This document shows, one piece after another, positions 1-6,707 of a stretch of 15,453 nucleotides of DNA. Source of the DNA: Methanomassiliicoccaceae archaeon (GTDB lineage Archaea > Thermoplasmatota > Thermoplasmata > Methanomassiliicoccales > Methanomethylophilaceae); NCBI GenBank assembly GCA_009778275.1, contig WRKC01000094.1:1-15453 (forward strand), written 5' to 3'. The translations under genes were made by a program, and so were the position numbers. Positions within the stretch are counted from its first letter, which is position 1. Each line of letters starts with the position of its first letter. The notes below the pieces were generated by a model. It saw only the letters and a program-made list of their open reading frames with translations, made no database searches and was not told the DNA's origin.

Positions 1-929
1 ATGGCGGTCAGTATGAACCTCTGCAGATTCCCGAGATGAGATATCTCGTCTATGAAAAGCACACCCTCGTGAGCCTCGTGAATGGACCCGGCGGTCACCC
101 TTTCATAAGACGGCGTGCCGAGCTTCTCGTGGCCGCCGTAAGGGTCGTGCCTTACATCGCCGAGCAGTTCCGTCTCCGATGCGCCCGTCGCGAGAACAAA
201 TGGATTCCTGTTCAGTTTGACAAGCACCTTCTGATTGGACTTCTTGTTCAGCTGGTTCCTTTTTTGGAGCGCTTTGCCGTCCAGTTTTCTGATGCGGTCG
301 CCCGCGCGCTCAAAGACCACCGTCTCTTCCGTTCCGTCCCGGAGCATCCGGGTGGTGTGCACCCTTTCCTTTCCCGGGACCACGCCCTGCGGCATCGCCG
401 CTTCCAGCACTCCGCTGAGCAGGTCCCCGAAGGGGTTCGAGTTCGGACCCATATCTATCTTGCTTTTATTGCAGAAGGGACAGGCGGTGTCGGCGGGAAG
501 CGAGAATTTGCCGCAGTTCTTACAAAGATAACCGAGCCTCTCCGCGACATTCCCCGGGGCGGCCTCAGGGTCCATGAGTTCGCCCACGGATTCTGCGCGT
601 ATGCTGTCCTCGTCATGCACCTGCCCCTCATCCAATACCTCAAGGAACGGCCTTTCGGGGTTCTCGGGGTTCTTGACGATCCTTATCTCCTGTTTCGGTT
701 TGGGGAGGTTCATTGAAAGGGCGCGGGCTATCATGGACTTCCCGGTGCCGGGAGGGCCCACCAGCAGGAGATGCCTGCGCTGTATCGCTGCGATCTTCGC
801 AAGATATATCGCCTCTTCCTGACCGAGGACGCGGTCCAGGGGGTCGGAGGGGATTATTATCTCCTCTGTGCTCTTTATCCCTTTGACCTCTTCCCACGAT
901 TCTGCCGCTTTTCCGCCTTTCATGTTCAT
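1..929 (-). CDS. lonB: Archaeal LonB-type ATP-dependent protease, N-terminal part (cut by window edge)
   Basis: The first 309 residues are visible; the C-terminal AAA lid and Ser-Lys protease domain lie outside the window. Seen: Walker A GPPGTGKS at residues 58-65, the LonB-like segment after it (NPENPERP, 88-94), GDVRHDPYGG at 257-266, GTPSYERV at 271-278 and Walker B VLFIDEI at 290-296. LonB proteins are processive proteases that are usually anchored to the archaeal membrane by two helices inserted between Walker A and Walker B. Here that interval has no hydrophobic stretch long enough to span a membrane. It carries a zinc-ribbon-like pair CxxC...CxxC (C136, C139, C150, C153) and a charged segment, so this copy is probably soluble. 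The start ATG lies 6 bases after the dnaG stop, so the two are probably cotranscribed; a second ATG two codons later is possible. The family assignment is firm; the effect of the insert is inferred. Confidence 0.88.
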   Translation of the reverse strand, partial: MNMKGGKAAESWEEVKGIKSTEEIIIPSDPLDRVLGQEEAIYLAKIAAIQRRHLLLVGPPGTGKSMIARALSMNLPKPKQEIRIVKNPENPERPFLEVLDEGQVHDEDSIRAESVGELMDPEAAPGNVAERLGYLCKNCGKFSLPADTACPFCNKSKIDMGPNSNPFGDLLSGVLEAAMPQGVVPGKERVHTTRMLRDGTEETVVFERAGDRIRKLDGKALQKRNQLNKKSNQKVLVKLNRNPFVLATGASETELLGDVRHDPYGGHEKLGTPSYERVTAGSIHEAHEGVLFIDEISHLGNLQRFILTA

Positions 930-935
930 CTGCTC

Positions 936-2525
936 TCAATAAAGGTCTTCTTTAGTGAAAATGGTCATCTCCGCAGGCATCTTGGTGATGTTGCCCTTGC
1001 GCGTTCCCACTATCGTCCTGATGCCGCCTTCGATGGAGACATCGAGGATCCTTTGCGATATCACGCCGTCGAAGACGATCACTGCTATCCCCTCCGAATC
1101 TTCTTTAAGGGAATTGACCAGGTTCTTCACCGCGATCTCCCTTATCACCGTGTTGTCACCGGCAAGTAGTTTGGCGTTGTGGGTGGAGGACATGTCCAAC
1201 AGCATGTCCCTGAAAGTTTCCTGTTCGGGGGACAGCGTCTTCGTGTTCCTGTCCTTCTTTCCGCGGAGCGTCCTTGCGGATTTCTCCTCATCGGCGTTGG
1301 GTTTCGCGGGGGTGCGGGCCCTTCTCGGCTTTTCGTTCTTGGATTCTTCCTGCGCTTCCTCTTTGGCCTCTTCAGTGGATGTTTCTCTGTTCTCTTCGAC
1401 GGATACTTCCTTTACCGGTTCTTCCGACTTTTTCTTGAACCTCTCCACGTTATCGTTGTTGAACCTTCCGCGGCCCTTCCTTCCGCTGTCCTGGTCATCG
1501 TGTTCGCGCAGCCTCATCCTCTTTTCGTCGCGCTCCTTCCTGCCCCTGTCGTTGCCTCTATCGTTGTTCCTGTCGTTGGTCCTATCGTTGTTCCTATCAT
1601 TGTTTCTCTCGACATTCCTCTCGTTGACCCTGTCGTCGCGGACCTTCTTCGGCCTGTCCTCGTCATCCGAGGGGAGTTCTCTTTCCTCCGTCACGAGGCC
1701 GTTCATTTCCATGTACTGGTCGCCCGGAACCTTGTTGCGCAGACATTTCACCAGTTGTTTAGCTGAAAGCTCTTCGACCTCGTGAGCGCGCGGCGCGCGG
1801 GCGACGAAGTCTATCTCGGATGTCTGGAAAAGCTCCCTGAGGATCAATTCCCCTCCTCTGTCACCGTCCACAAAAGCCGTCGTGACCTTCTCCCTGGAAA
1901 GCTCCTGCACGGTCTTGGGGATGTTGGTCCCGTCTACCGCTATGGCGTTCTTTATTCCCGCTTTCAAAAGATTGAGCACATCCGATCTCCCTTCGACGAT
2001 TATTATCGATTCGGAGTCCTTGATGCTGGGGCCGGCCGGACATCTGTCCTTTCCGTATGTGGTGATCTCTTCGACCTGTATGCTCTGTCTGATGCTCTGA
2101 GTGAGGTCGGCTGAGGATCCTTTCGATTGGCTTATCATCTCGTTAAGAAGCTCTTTGGCACGCTCGACCACCTTTTCCCTCTTGATTATGCGTACATCCT
2201 CGATGCCAAGGACCCTTATCCCCGCTTTGCAGGGTCCGACCCTGTCAATGGTCTCAAGGGACGATGCGATAATGACCGTCTCCACCTGGTCCAAGCTTGA
2301 CGAGACGTAGATTATCCCCTCTGACTTTCCGCCTTTGGAAACAACCTCCACCTCTATTCTTCCTATCCTTCCCGTCTTCTGGAGATCCCTCAGGTCGAGA
2401 TCCTCTCCAAGAAGTCCTTCTGTCTGTCCGAAGATCGCCCCGACGACGTCCGGTTTCTCTACGATACCGTCTGCGGTGATCTTTGCCTTTATCATGTATT
2501 TTGTTGCGTTTGGATCAATATTCAT
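936..2525 (-). CDS. dnaG: Archaeal DnaG-type TOPRIM protein (primase/exosome-associated)
   Basis: The 529 residues show the archaeal DnaG N-terminal domain (KTGRIGRIEVEV near 50-61). A TOPRIM domain follows at about 172-250, with the acidic motifs VEGRSDV (177-183) and VDGDRGG (219-225). A conserved C-terminal domain lies at about 431-529. In archaea this protein has primase activity in vitro and is also a subunit of the RNA exosome. The region at about 281-430 is an unusually long, highly charged, low-complexity insert. It includes a run of NDR/NNDR repeats (about 301-328) and Glu/Lys-rich stretches, and makes the protein roughly 100 residues longer than common archaeal DnaG. The start is supported by an AGGAGGG ribosome-binding site 7 bases upstream and by the typical family N terminus. 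lonB follows 6 bases downstream of the stop. Confidence 0.95.
   Translation of the reverse strand: MNIDPNATKYMIKAKITADGIVEKPDVVGAIFGQTEGLLGEDLDLRDLQKTGRIGRIEVEVVSKGGKSEGIIYVSSSLDQVETVIIASSLETIDRVGPCKAGIRVLGIEDVRIIKREKVVERAKELLNEMISQSKGSSADLTQSIRQSIQVEEITTYGKDRCPAGPSIKDSESIIIVEGRSDVLNLLKAGIKNAIAVDGTNIPKTVQELSREKVTTAFVDGDRGGELILRELFQTSEIDFVARAPRAHEVEELSAKQLVKCLRNKVPGDQYMEMNGLVTEERELPSDDEDRPKKVRDDRVNERNVERNNDRNNDRTNDRNNDRGNDRGRKERDEKRMRLREHDDQDSGRKGRGRFNNDNVERFKKKSEEPVKEVSVEENRETSTEEAKEEAQEESKNEKPRRARTPAKPNADEEKSARTLRGKKDRNTKTLSPEQETFRDMLLDMSSTHNAKLLAGDNTVIREIAVKNLVNSLKEDSEGIAVIVFDGVISQRILDVSIEGGIRTIVGTRKGNITKMPAEMTIFTKEDLY
1546..1635 (-). repeat. 12-bp degenerate tandem repeat within dnaG
   Basis: About seven and a half 12-base units, of the form ctRtcgttgNNc on the plus strand, lie head to tail. 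Read on the minus strand they code for NDR-x units in the disordered insert of DnaG. Third-position differences between units, and one diverged unit at 1606-1617, suggest an old expansion kept in frame. Confidence 0.8.
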
Positions 2526-2551
2526 GTGTAAGCCCTCCTTTGTGGGCCAGG

Positions 2552-2747
2552 AAAAACTGTATGCCCTGCTCCGCTGTCTGTTCGCACCCCTTCTTTACGC
2601 TTTGGAGTGCTCTCTTTTGCCCATCCTATTACCGTCTTCTGTGGGCCTCCGGGGTCGCTCCCCTCGGCCTCCTTGTTGACCTGCCTCCCTTGGGCGGCGT
2701 TTTATCGTGATAGTGATTCAGTGAACAGGGAAATAGTGATTCCCCTA
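2552..2747 (-). ncRNA. Candidate structured leader or small RNA upstream of dnaG
   Basis: This GC-rich segment has no convincing ORF. It lies between a minus-strand TATA box (2769-2776) and dnaG. Several hairpins can be drawn (plus coordinates): GGGAA/TTCCC at 2728-2744; a GCC-CCC/GGG-GGC hairpin at 2683-2698; GGCC-GGGG/CCCC-GGCC at 2644-2669, with a small GA/GGA-type internal loop on the RNA strand; and a 7-bp stem, with one G-T pair, of 2584-2590 with 2604-2610. A TTTTT run on the RNA strand (2556-2552) follows and could end a transcript. It lacks the hallmark motifs I would expect of 5S rRNA, SRP RNA or RNase P RNA. It may be an independent small RNA or simply a long 5' leader of dnaG. Nothing but base-pairing and position supports it. 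Confidence 0.35.
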
Positions 2748-2768
2748 AACCCTGTATGTATGAATGTA

Positions 2769-2776
2769 TATTTAAA
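2769..2776 (-). promoter_or_regulatory. TATA box for the dnaG transcript
   Basis: The minus strand reads CTTTTAAATATAC here, a strong archaeal TATA element. It puts the transcription start near 2747, leaving about 220 bases of leader before the dnaG ATG. I see no better TATA element nearer to dnaG. Confidence 0.5.
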
Positions 2777-2796
2777 AGAGTTTACAAAAACGGTTT

Positions 2797-3213
2797 TCAG
2801 ACCTTTTCCAGCCTTTTGAGCATCTTCACAGCCGCATCGACCACGTCCCTTCCCTTCTCGATGCGGTCCATCGCCTGAAGCTGCGTCATATCCGGCCCTG
2901 TTATCCCGAACGCGACGGGTTTGTTGAACTCCAATTGGAGGTCCGCAACCAGCCTGGATGCTTGCGCGATCACTACCTCGTCGTGTTTGGTCTCCCCCTT
3001 GATCACCGCTCCCAGAGTGATCACTGCGTCCACGTCGGTCCTCTCAAGCAGCGCCTTCACCGCCAGAGGGATCTCGTAGACTCCGGGGACCATTATTGTT
3101 TTGCTTATCTCCACTCCGAGGAACTCAGCTTCCGCTTTCGCCCTCTCTATCATCATGGACGTGATGTCGAAGTTGAACTCCGCCGCCACCATTCCGATCT
3201 TGTATGCTTTCAT
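2797..3213 (-). CDS. ribH: 6,7-dimethyl-8-ribityllumazine synthase
   Basis: RibH condenses 3,4-dihydroxy-2-butanone 4-phosphate with 5-amino-6-ribitylaminouracil to give lumazine, the penultimate step to riboflavin. The protein has 138 residues, as usual for archaeal RibH. Visible motifs are FNFDIT (13-18), VPGVYEIPLA (42-51), GETKH with the presumed catalytic His77, and GITGPDMTQLQAMDR (103-117). An open frame continues 33 codons upstream inside ribC, but the ATG chosen here gives the family N terminus (MKAYKIG). It lies 4 bases after the ribC stop, with GAGGTGAT just before it as ribosome-binding site. It is the last gene of the rib operon. Confidence 0.93.
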   Translation of the reverse strand: MKAYKIGMVAAEFNFDITSMMIERAKAEAEFLGVEISKTIMVPGVYEIPLAVKALLERTDVDAVITLGAVIKGETKHDEVVIAQASRLVADLQLEFNKPVAFGITGPDMTQLQAMDRIEKGRDVVDAAVKMLKRLEKV

Positions 3214-3217
3214 CTCA

Positions 3218-3688
3218 TCACCTCGATCTAATCGGACCTTCGTCCGCGAATCCCTGTCTCTGTCCCGTCCCGGCATTGCGCCTGAGCCTTTCGGGTCTGA
3301 AAAGCAGGTCATAAACGTTTATTGCGTGCTCCCTTGCCCTGCTTTCGGCAAGGGCCGCCAATTCTTTTTCGCTGTTAGCTTCGTCCGCGTGGACGAACAC
3401 TTCGATAATATGCCTGTTCGTCATCAGCTGCGCCCTTATCAGTCCCGTTGATGCCTCGTGGGCGCACATCTTGTCCTTCTCGGCGGGACCAGGCATCCCC
3501 AATGCCATCACTATGTCGCATCCTTTCCCTTCGATCAACATCTTGCATGCGACAGGCAGGTCCTTCACTCCGGGTACGGTGTACCTTTCTATCCTGAACC
3601 CGGTGCCGGTCCTTTCCAGCTCGTCGATCGCGGCGGATGCCATATCGAATCTTGCGAATGTCGTGTCCGCAATGCCGATCGTCCTCAT
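3218..3688 (-). CDS. ribC: Archaeal riboflavin synthase
   Basis: This is the archaeal, lumazine-synthase-related riboflavin synthase, unrelated to bacterial RibE. It dismutates two lumazines into riboflavin and the ribitylaminouracil precursor. The length (156 residues) matches the family. Characteristic stretches are the N-terminal MRTIGIADTTFARFDM, YTVPGVKDLPVA (36-47), GMPGPAEKDKMCAHEAS (64-80) and HADEA (100-104). The ATG overlaps the ribL stop by four bases (ATGA), a sign of translational coupling. The C-terminal 20 or so residues (Arg/Gly-rich) look like a variable tail. Confidence 0.93.
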   Translation of the reverse strand: MRTIGIADTTFARFDMASAAIDELERTGTGFRIERYTVPGVKDLPVACKMLIEGKGCDIVMALGMPGPAEKDKMCAHEASTGLIRAQLMTNRHIIEVFVHADEANSEKELAALAESRAREHAINVYDLLFRPERLRRNAGTGQRQGFADEGPIRSR

Positions 3689-4125
3689 GTCCCGTCCTCC
3701 AGCTTCCTTATCTTCTTGATGATCTTTCTGGTGGCGGTAAGGTCATCCGCATATTCCGATGCTCGCGTCACTTTGATGTGCCCCAGACCGTTCTCTTTCA
3801 GCCTTTTCGCAAGGTCCGCCTCTTTGAAGGTCTGGTCGAACCCGAGGACAATGATATCAGGAGATATTTCCTTTACGACATCAAAAATATCCCCTCCCTT
3901 TCCGAGTATCGCCTTGTCGACGGGTTTCATGGAACTGACAATCTTCACCCTCATGCTCTCCGGCGTTATGGGCTCATGTTTGTTCTTGCGGACGGTATCG
4001 TCGCATGCGACCACAACGATCAGTTCGTCGCCGAGCGCCTTCGCCTGCTGGAGATAATGGATGTGCCCCGTGTGGATGATATCGAATACACCGGAAGCCA
4101 TCACTCTGACCATTTTATCACACAT
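3685..4125 (-). CDS. ribL: Archaeal FAD synthetase (cytidylyltransferase family)
   Basis: RibL transfers AMP from ATP to FMN to form FAD. The 146-residue protein carries the nucleotidyltransferase signature GVFDIIHTGH with HxGH at 18-21, a PITPESMR segment (52-59) and VLGFDQ (94-99), as in archaeal RibL. Similar small cytidylyltransferases exist, such as glycerol-3-phosphate cytidylyltransferase, but the setting inside a rib operon favours RibL. The start overlaps the ribB stop by 8 bases and has GGAG about 10 bases upstream. The fifth residue is also Met (position 4113, four bases after the ribB stop) and gives a more family-like N terminus, MVRVMASG; either may be used. Confidence 0.9.
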   Translation of the reverse strand: MCDKMVRVMASGVFDIIHTGHIHYLQQAKALGDELIVVVACDDTVRKNKHEPITPESMRVKIVSSMKPVDKAILGKGGDIFDVVKEISPDIIVLGFDQTFKEADLAKRLKENGLGHIKVTRASEYADDLTATRKIIKKIRKLEDGT

Positions 4126-4876
4126 CCGCCTCGGTCTCTTTCAGGAACCCTTCCCAGGCCTCTATTATCTGTTCGCCCGTAACGAAATGCATATTGTTCT
4201 TTTTGGAATATTCCTCCGCCGACGCTTTAGAATGAGATGACCCGTTGTTCCCCAGCATCTCGCATATCGTCGCTGAGGGCTTGACCCCCGCCATATACAT
4301 GAGCGCGGTGCACAGCTCGGTGTGCCCGTGTCTCGTCTGCAGAAGCCTCTGCGTCGTGTTGAGAAGATGCACATGTCCGGGGGCTCTGAAATTCTCCCCG
4401 AGCTCTTTGATCCTCTGCTCGGCGGGTGCTTCCTTGAATATCGTGTTCACATACTCCTTTATCGTAAGGGCGCGGTCGCCGTCCGTGATGCCCGTGAACG
4501 TTTTTCTGTGGTTGATCGTGATGCCGAAAGATGATTTTGTGTTATCATACGGTATATCGTTCGGTGCCATCAGGCCAAGCAAAGGGTATGCATCCTTGCT
4601 GTTCCAAAAGACATCTGAAAGGAACGGCAGCCCCAGTTCTTTTGCCAATTTGCCCGGTGTCGTCGTGCACAACAGCCCGCCCGCATCGTTCCTCATCCTT
4701 CTGAGCACGTCTGCCGTCACGAATTCCGAGGCGATCGTCATATCTGTCTCCTTCTCGCGGTTATCGAAATCATAAACGAGAACAACCTTTCCCGCCCTGA
4801 TGTCATCCAGCGCCCCGCTCAGGCCGTTATCGGGAACATAATATTGATTCATGAGATAAATGACATATGCGGTCAT
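4118..4876 (-). CDS. ribB: 3,4-dihydroxy-2-butanone 4-phosphate synthase
   Basis: RibB converts ribulose 5-phosphate to dihydroxybutanone phosphate and formate, giving the four-carbon unit of riboflavin. Seen in the 252 residues: the acidic substrate/Mg loop DFDNREKETDM (36-46), MRNDAGGLLC (61-70), NHRKTFTGITDGDRALT (122-138), RAPGHV (164-169) and RHGHTE (182-187), then TICEMLG. This is a stand-alone archaeal RibB without a GTP cyclohydrolase II domain. It is the first gene of the rib operon. The Met at residue 9 (position 4852) is an alternative start that gives a length closer to other archaeal RibB. The AT-rich box at 4897-4908 fits a leaderless start at 4876, while TTATTTAG near 4884 would fit 4852. 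I see no FMN riboswitch. Confidence 0.93.
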   Translation of the reverse strand: MTAYVIYLMNQYYVPDNGLSGALDDIRAGKVVLVYDFDNREKETDMTIASEFVTADVLRRMRNDAGGLLCTTTPGKLAKELGLPFLSDVFWNSKDAYPLLGLMAPNDIPYDNTKSSFGITINHRKTFTGITDGDRALTIKEYVNTIFKEAPAEQRIKELGENFRAPGHVHLLNTTQRLLQTRHGHTELCTALMYMAGVKPSATICEMLGNNGSSHSKASAEEYSKKNNMHFVTGEQIIEAWEGFLKETEADV

Positions 4877-4896
4877 ACTACTAAATAACTTGTAAA

Positions 4897-4908
4897 AAAT
4901 AATTATTT
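4897..4908 (-). promoter_or_regulatory. Probable rib operon promoter, palindromic AT box
   Basis: A perfect 12-base palindrome AAATAATTATTT is centred 26 bases from the ribB ATG at 4876, the usual distance for an archaeal TATA element. Its symmetry would also suit a dimeric regulator. The rest of the ribB-glyA gap (4877-5063) shows only a GCCG/CGGC hairpin near 4917-4935, followed by a T run at 4941-4946. Confidence 0.45.
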
Positions 4909-5063
4909 GGTAGAAGCCGCCCTATACAGACGGCCTTATCGATTTTTTACGGTCGACTTTGGGTACAACGGTCGTTACGGTGGGAAAGAAAAAACGGAAC
5001 CTGACAGTACGCCAGCAAGACAACCCTTTTTTACCCCTTCTACATTGTGTGTCACAGATATTT

Positions 5064-6347
5064 ATGATGACAGATGACGGCCGTTTCATCAGAGAGAAGG
5101 TAATGGAACACAACAAGTGGTTCGAAGAGTGCATCCCCATGATCGCTTCCGAGAACCTTATGAGCCCGCTTGCAAAAGAGATCCTCATATCTGATTTCGC
5201 AGACAGATACGCAGAGGGACTTCCCGGAAAAAGATACTACCAAGGGAACATATTCGTAGATCAGGTGGAGGAAAAAGCGACCGAGATCGCAAAGAAGCTC
5301 TTCGAGGCCGAATTCGCGGATGTCAGACCGGTTTCCGGTACAGTCGCGAACATGGCCGTCCTTTTCGCTTTCGCCAATCCTGGAGACACGATAACCACCT
5401 GCGCCCTTGCGCAGGGGGCGCACATATCGACCTGCGAGTTCGGCGCTTTCGGACAGAGAGGGATACGCTCGGTGAACTATCCTTTCAATGTTGAGGATAT
5501 GAACCTTGACGTGGACGGCACGATCAAACTGCTGAAGAAGGAAAAACCCAAGATCGCGCAGTTCGGTCTCTCGGTCTTCCTTTTCCCGCCGCCGATAAAG
5601 GAATTGATGGACACGTTCAACGAGATAGATTGCCTCGTCTGGGAGGACTGCGCGCATGTTCTCGGTCTTATCGCGGGAGGGAAGTTCCACAAGCCTTTCG
5701 AGGACGGCGTCAATATCGTTTCCTCGTCAACGCACAAGACATTCCCCGGACCCAATCACGGCATGATATTGGGATCGAACCTGACGGAAGAGGAAGAGAA
5801 AAAGATACAGAGGGCCGTGTTCCCTGGTGTGACCTCGAGCCACCACCTGCATGCGATGGCGGCTCTGGCCATAACTCTCGCGGAGATGCAGGTCTTTGCG
5901 AAGGATTACGCCGCGCAGACATGCAAGAACGCCAAGGCGCTGGGAGAGTCCCTTTACGAGTTGGGGGTCCCGGTGCTTTGTCCGGACCTCGGGTTCACAA
6001 CATCCCATGCGGTCGCACTTGACGTTTCCTCCTTCGGAGGCGGGAAGGAATGCGCCCAGCTGCTTGAGGACGCGAACATCATCTGCAACAAGAACATGCT
6101 CCCCAGCGACACCAGTTCCGTAAGGCCGTCCGGCCTCAGGTTCGGTACGCAGGAGCTGACCAGAGTTGGCATGAAAGAGAGCGAGATGAAGGCAGTTGCC
6201 GAACTCGTTGCGCGGGTAGTCAAGAAAAAGGAAGACCCTAAGAAAGTGAAAGAGGATGTTAAGGCCCTCAAAAAGGATTTCACGACGATAAGATACTGTT
6301 TTAACGAGGGGGAGCCCGCGTACAGATACCATAAGCTTGTGGAATGA
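5064..6347 (+). CDS. glyA: Serine hydroxymethyltransferase
   Basis: GlyA is a PLP enzyme that interconverts serine and glycine and passes the one-carbon unit to a pterin carrier (tetrahydromethanopterin or folate; which one is not shown by sequence). Numbered from this start, the protein has 427 residues. Visible are IASENLMSP (27-35), YAEGLPGKRYYQG (49-61), EDCAHVLGLIAGG (194-206) and STHKTFPGPNHG with the PLP lysine at 225. The frame is open 35 codons further upstream, but those residues do not look like the family. Starting at the paired ATG 5064/5067 keeps the N-terminal helix ahead of the IASEN motif. A weak T-rich element at 5026-5033 is about 30 bases upstream. A small gene follows 10 bases downstream. 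Confidence 0.94.
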   Translation: MMTDDGRFIREKVMEHNKWFEECIPMIASENLMSPLAKEILISDFADRYAEGLPGKRYYQGNIFVDQVEEKATEIAKKLFEAEFADVRPVSGTVANMAVLFAFANPGDTITTCALAQGAHISTCEFGAFGQRGIRSVNYPFNVEDMNLDVDGTIKLLKKEKPKIAQFGLSVFLFPPPIKELMDTFNEIDCLVWEDCAHVLGLIAGGKFHKPFEDGVNIVSSSTHKTFPGPNHGMILGSNLTEEEEKKIQRAVFPGVTSSHHLHAMAALAITLAEMQVFAKDYAAQTCKNAKALGESLYELGVPVLCPDLGFTTSHAVALDVSSFGGGKECAQLLEDANIICNKNMLPSDTSSVRPSGLRFGTQELTRVGMKESEMKAVAELVARVVKKKEDPKKVKEDVKALKKDFTTIRYCFNEGEPAYRYHKLVE

Positions 6348-6357
6348 GAGTGATAAA

Positions 6358-6666
6358 ATGGGATTCGGCGATAAAGTAAAGAAAGGATTCAACGACGCCA
6401 CGCGTGTCGGCTCCGACAGCCTCGACAAAAGAAGACAGGATGAGAAGATCGGAGATTACAGCAGAGAGATAGAAGAGATAAAAAAAGAAATGGGGAATGC
6501 CATATTCGTTTCATATCTCAGGGGGGATCCCGTCGATGAAAGGTTTGTCGGTCAGTGCGAAAGGATCAGCGCCCTCGTTGGAAAGATGAATGATGTCGAT
6601 TCCAAGCAGAGGTCCGGCGACTATTCCGTTCCCGACGACGGTTCCGGTAACGCCGGGTTCAAGTAA
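6358..6666 (+). CDS. Small charged protein of unknown function downstream of glyA
   Basis: I do not recognise a characterised family. The 102-residue product is hydrophilic. It starts with an amphipathic segment (MGFGDKVKKGF), then has a charged, probably helical stretch (about 25-45, EIEEIKKEMG) and a second helix at about 56-72 (VDERFVGQCERISALVGK), ending in a Gly/Ser/Asp-rich tail. This layout resembles small archaeal proteins whose N-terminal helix precedes a C-terminal zinc ribbon, but no CxxC pair is present here (a single Cys). There is no signal peptide or membrane segment. The start gives 10 bases between the glyA stop and the ATG, with GAGAGTGAT before it; a longer frame from 6337 would overlap glyA. 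It is probably cotranscribed with glyA. Confidence 0.7.
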   Translation: MGFGDKVKKGFNDATRVGSDSLDKRRQDEKIGDYSREIEEIKKEMGNAIFVSYLRGDPVDERFVGQCERISALVGKMNDVDSKQRSGDYSVPDDGSGNAGFK

Positions 6667-6670
6667 ACAA

Positions 6671-6707
6671 GGCACCCCCGTGCCGGCCTTTATCATTCAC
6701 ATTTTTT
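6671..6707 (+). terminator. Terminator of the glyA transcript
   Basis: A 5-bp hairpin GGCAC-CCCC-GTGCC (6671-6684) is followed by a T-rich stretch ending in six Ts (6702-6707). It lies between two convergent genes, and the last Ts overlap the stop codon of the opposing regulator. Confidence 0.55.

Noticed and set aside
36..716. Long plus-strand frames over 36-822, opposite the first gene
   Set aside because: They lie antisense to the LonB-like gene, whose Walker motifs and family stretches are clear on the minus strand; the plus-strand products resemble no family.
1546..1635. CRISPR-like repeat array
   Set aside because: The units are 12 bases with no spacers and are in frame inside dnaG, coding for an NDR-rich tract.
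955..1785. A 276-codon plus-strand frame rich in Ser/Leu/Phe, resembling a membrane or repeat protein
   Set aside because: It is the antisense of dnaG; the low-complexity look comes from reading the NDR/Glu-Lys region in reverse.
2552..2747. Archaeal 5S rRNA, SRP RNA or RNase P RNA before dnaG
   Set aside because: I could not find the 5S loop motif, the SRP GGAA tetraloop with its partner loop, or the RNase P conserved GGAAGUCC and GGUAAGAGC motifs. ACAGAA and AGACAG strings occur but in the wrong context.
2335..2819. Several plus-strand frames across the dnaG upstream gap
   Set aside because: They have no ribosome-binding site or recognisable sequence and run through GC-rich hairpins; the region is better read as promoter and leader of dnaG.
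3214..3312. 33-codon upstream extension of RibH
   Set aside because: It lies within ribC in another frame; the ATG at 3213 has its own ribosome-binding site and the family N terminus.
4917..4946. Hairpin plus T6 as a terminator on the plus strand
   Set aside because: No plus-strand gene ends there; it lies upstream of both ribB and glyA, so a terminator role is not supported.
4959..5063. 35-codon N-terminal extension of GlyA
   Set aside because: The residues do not match the family, and the ATG at 5064 gives the expected N-terminal helix.
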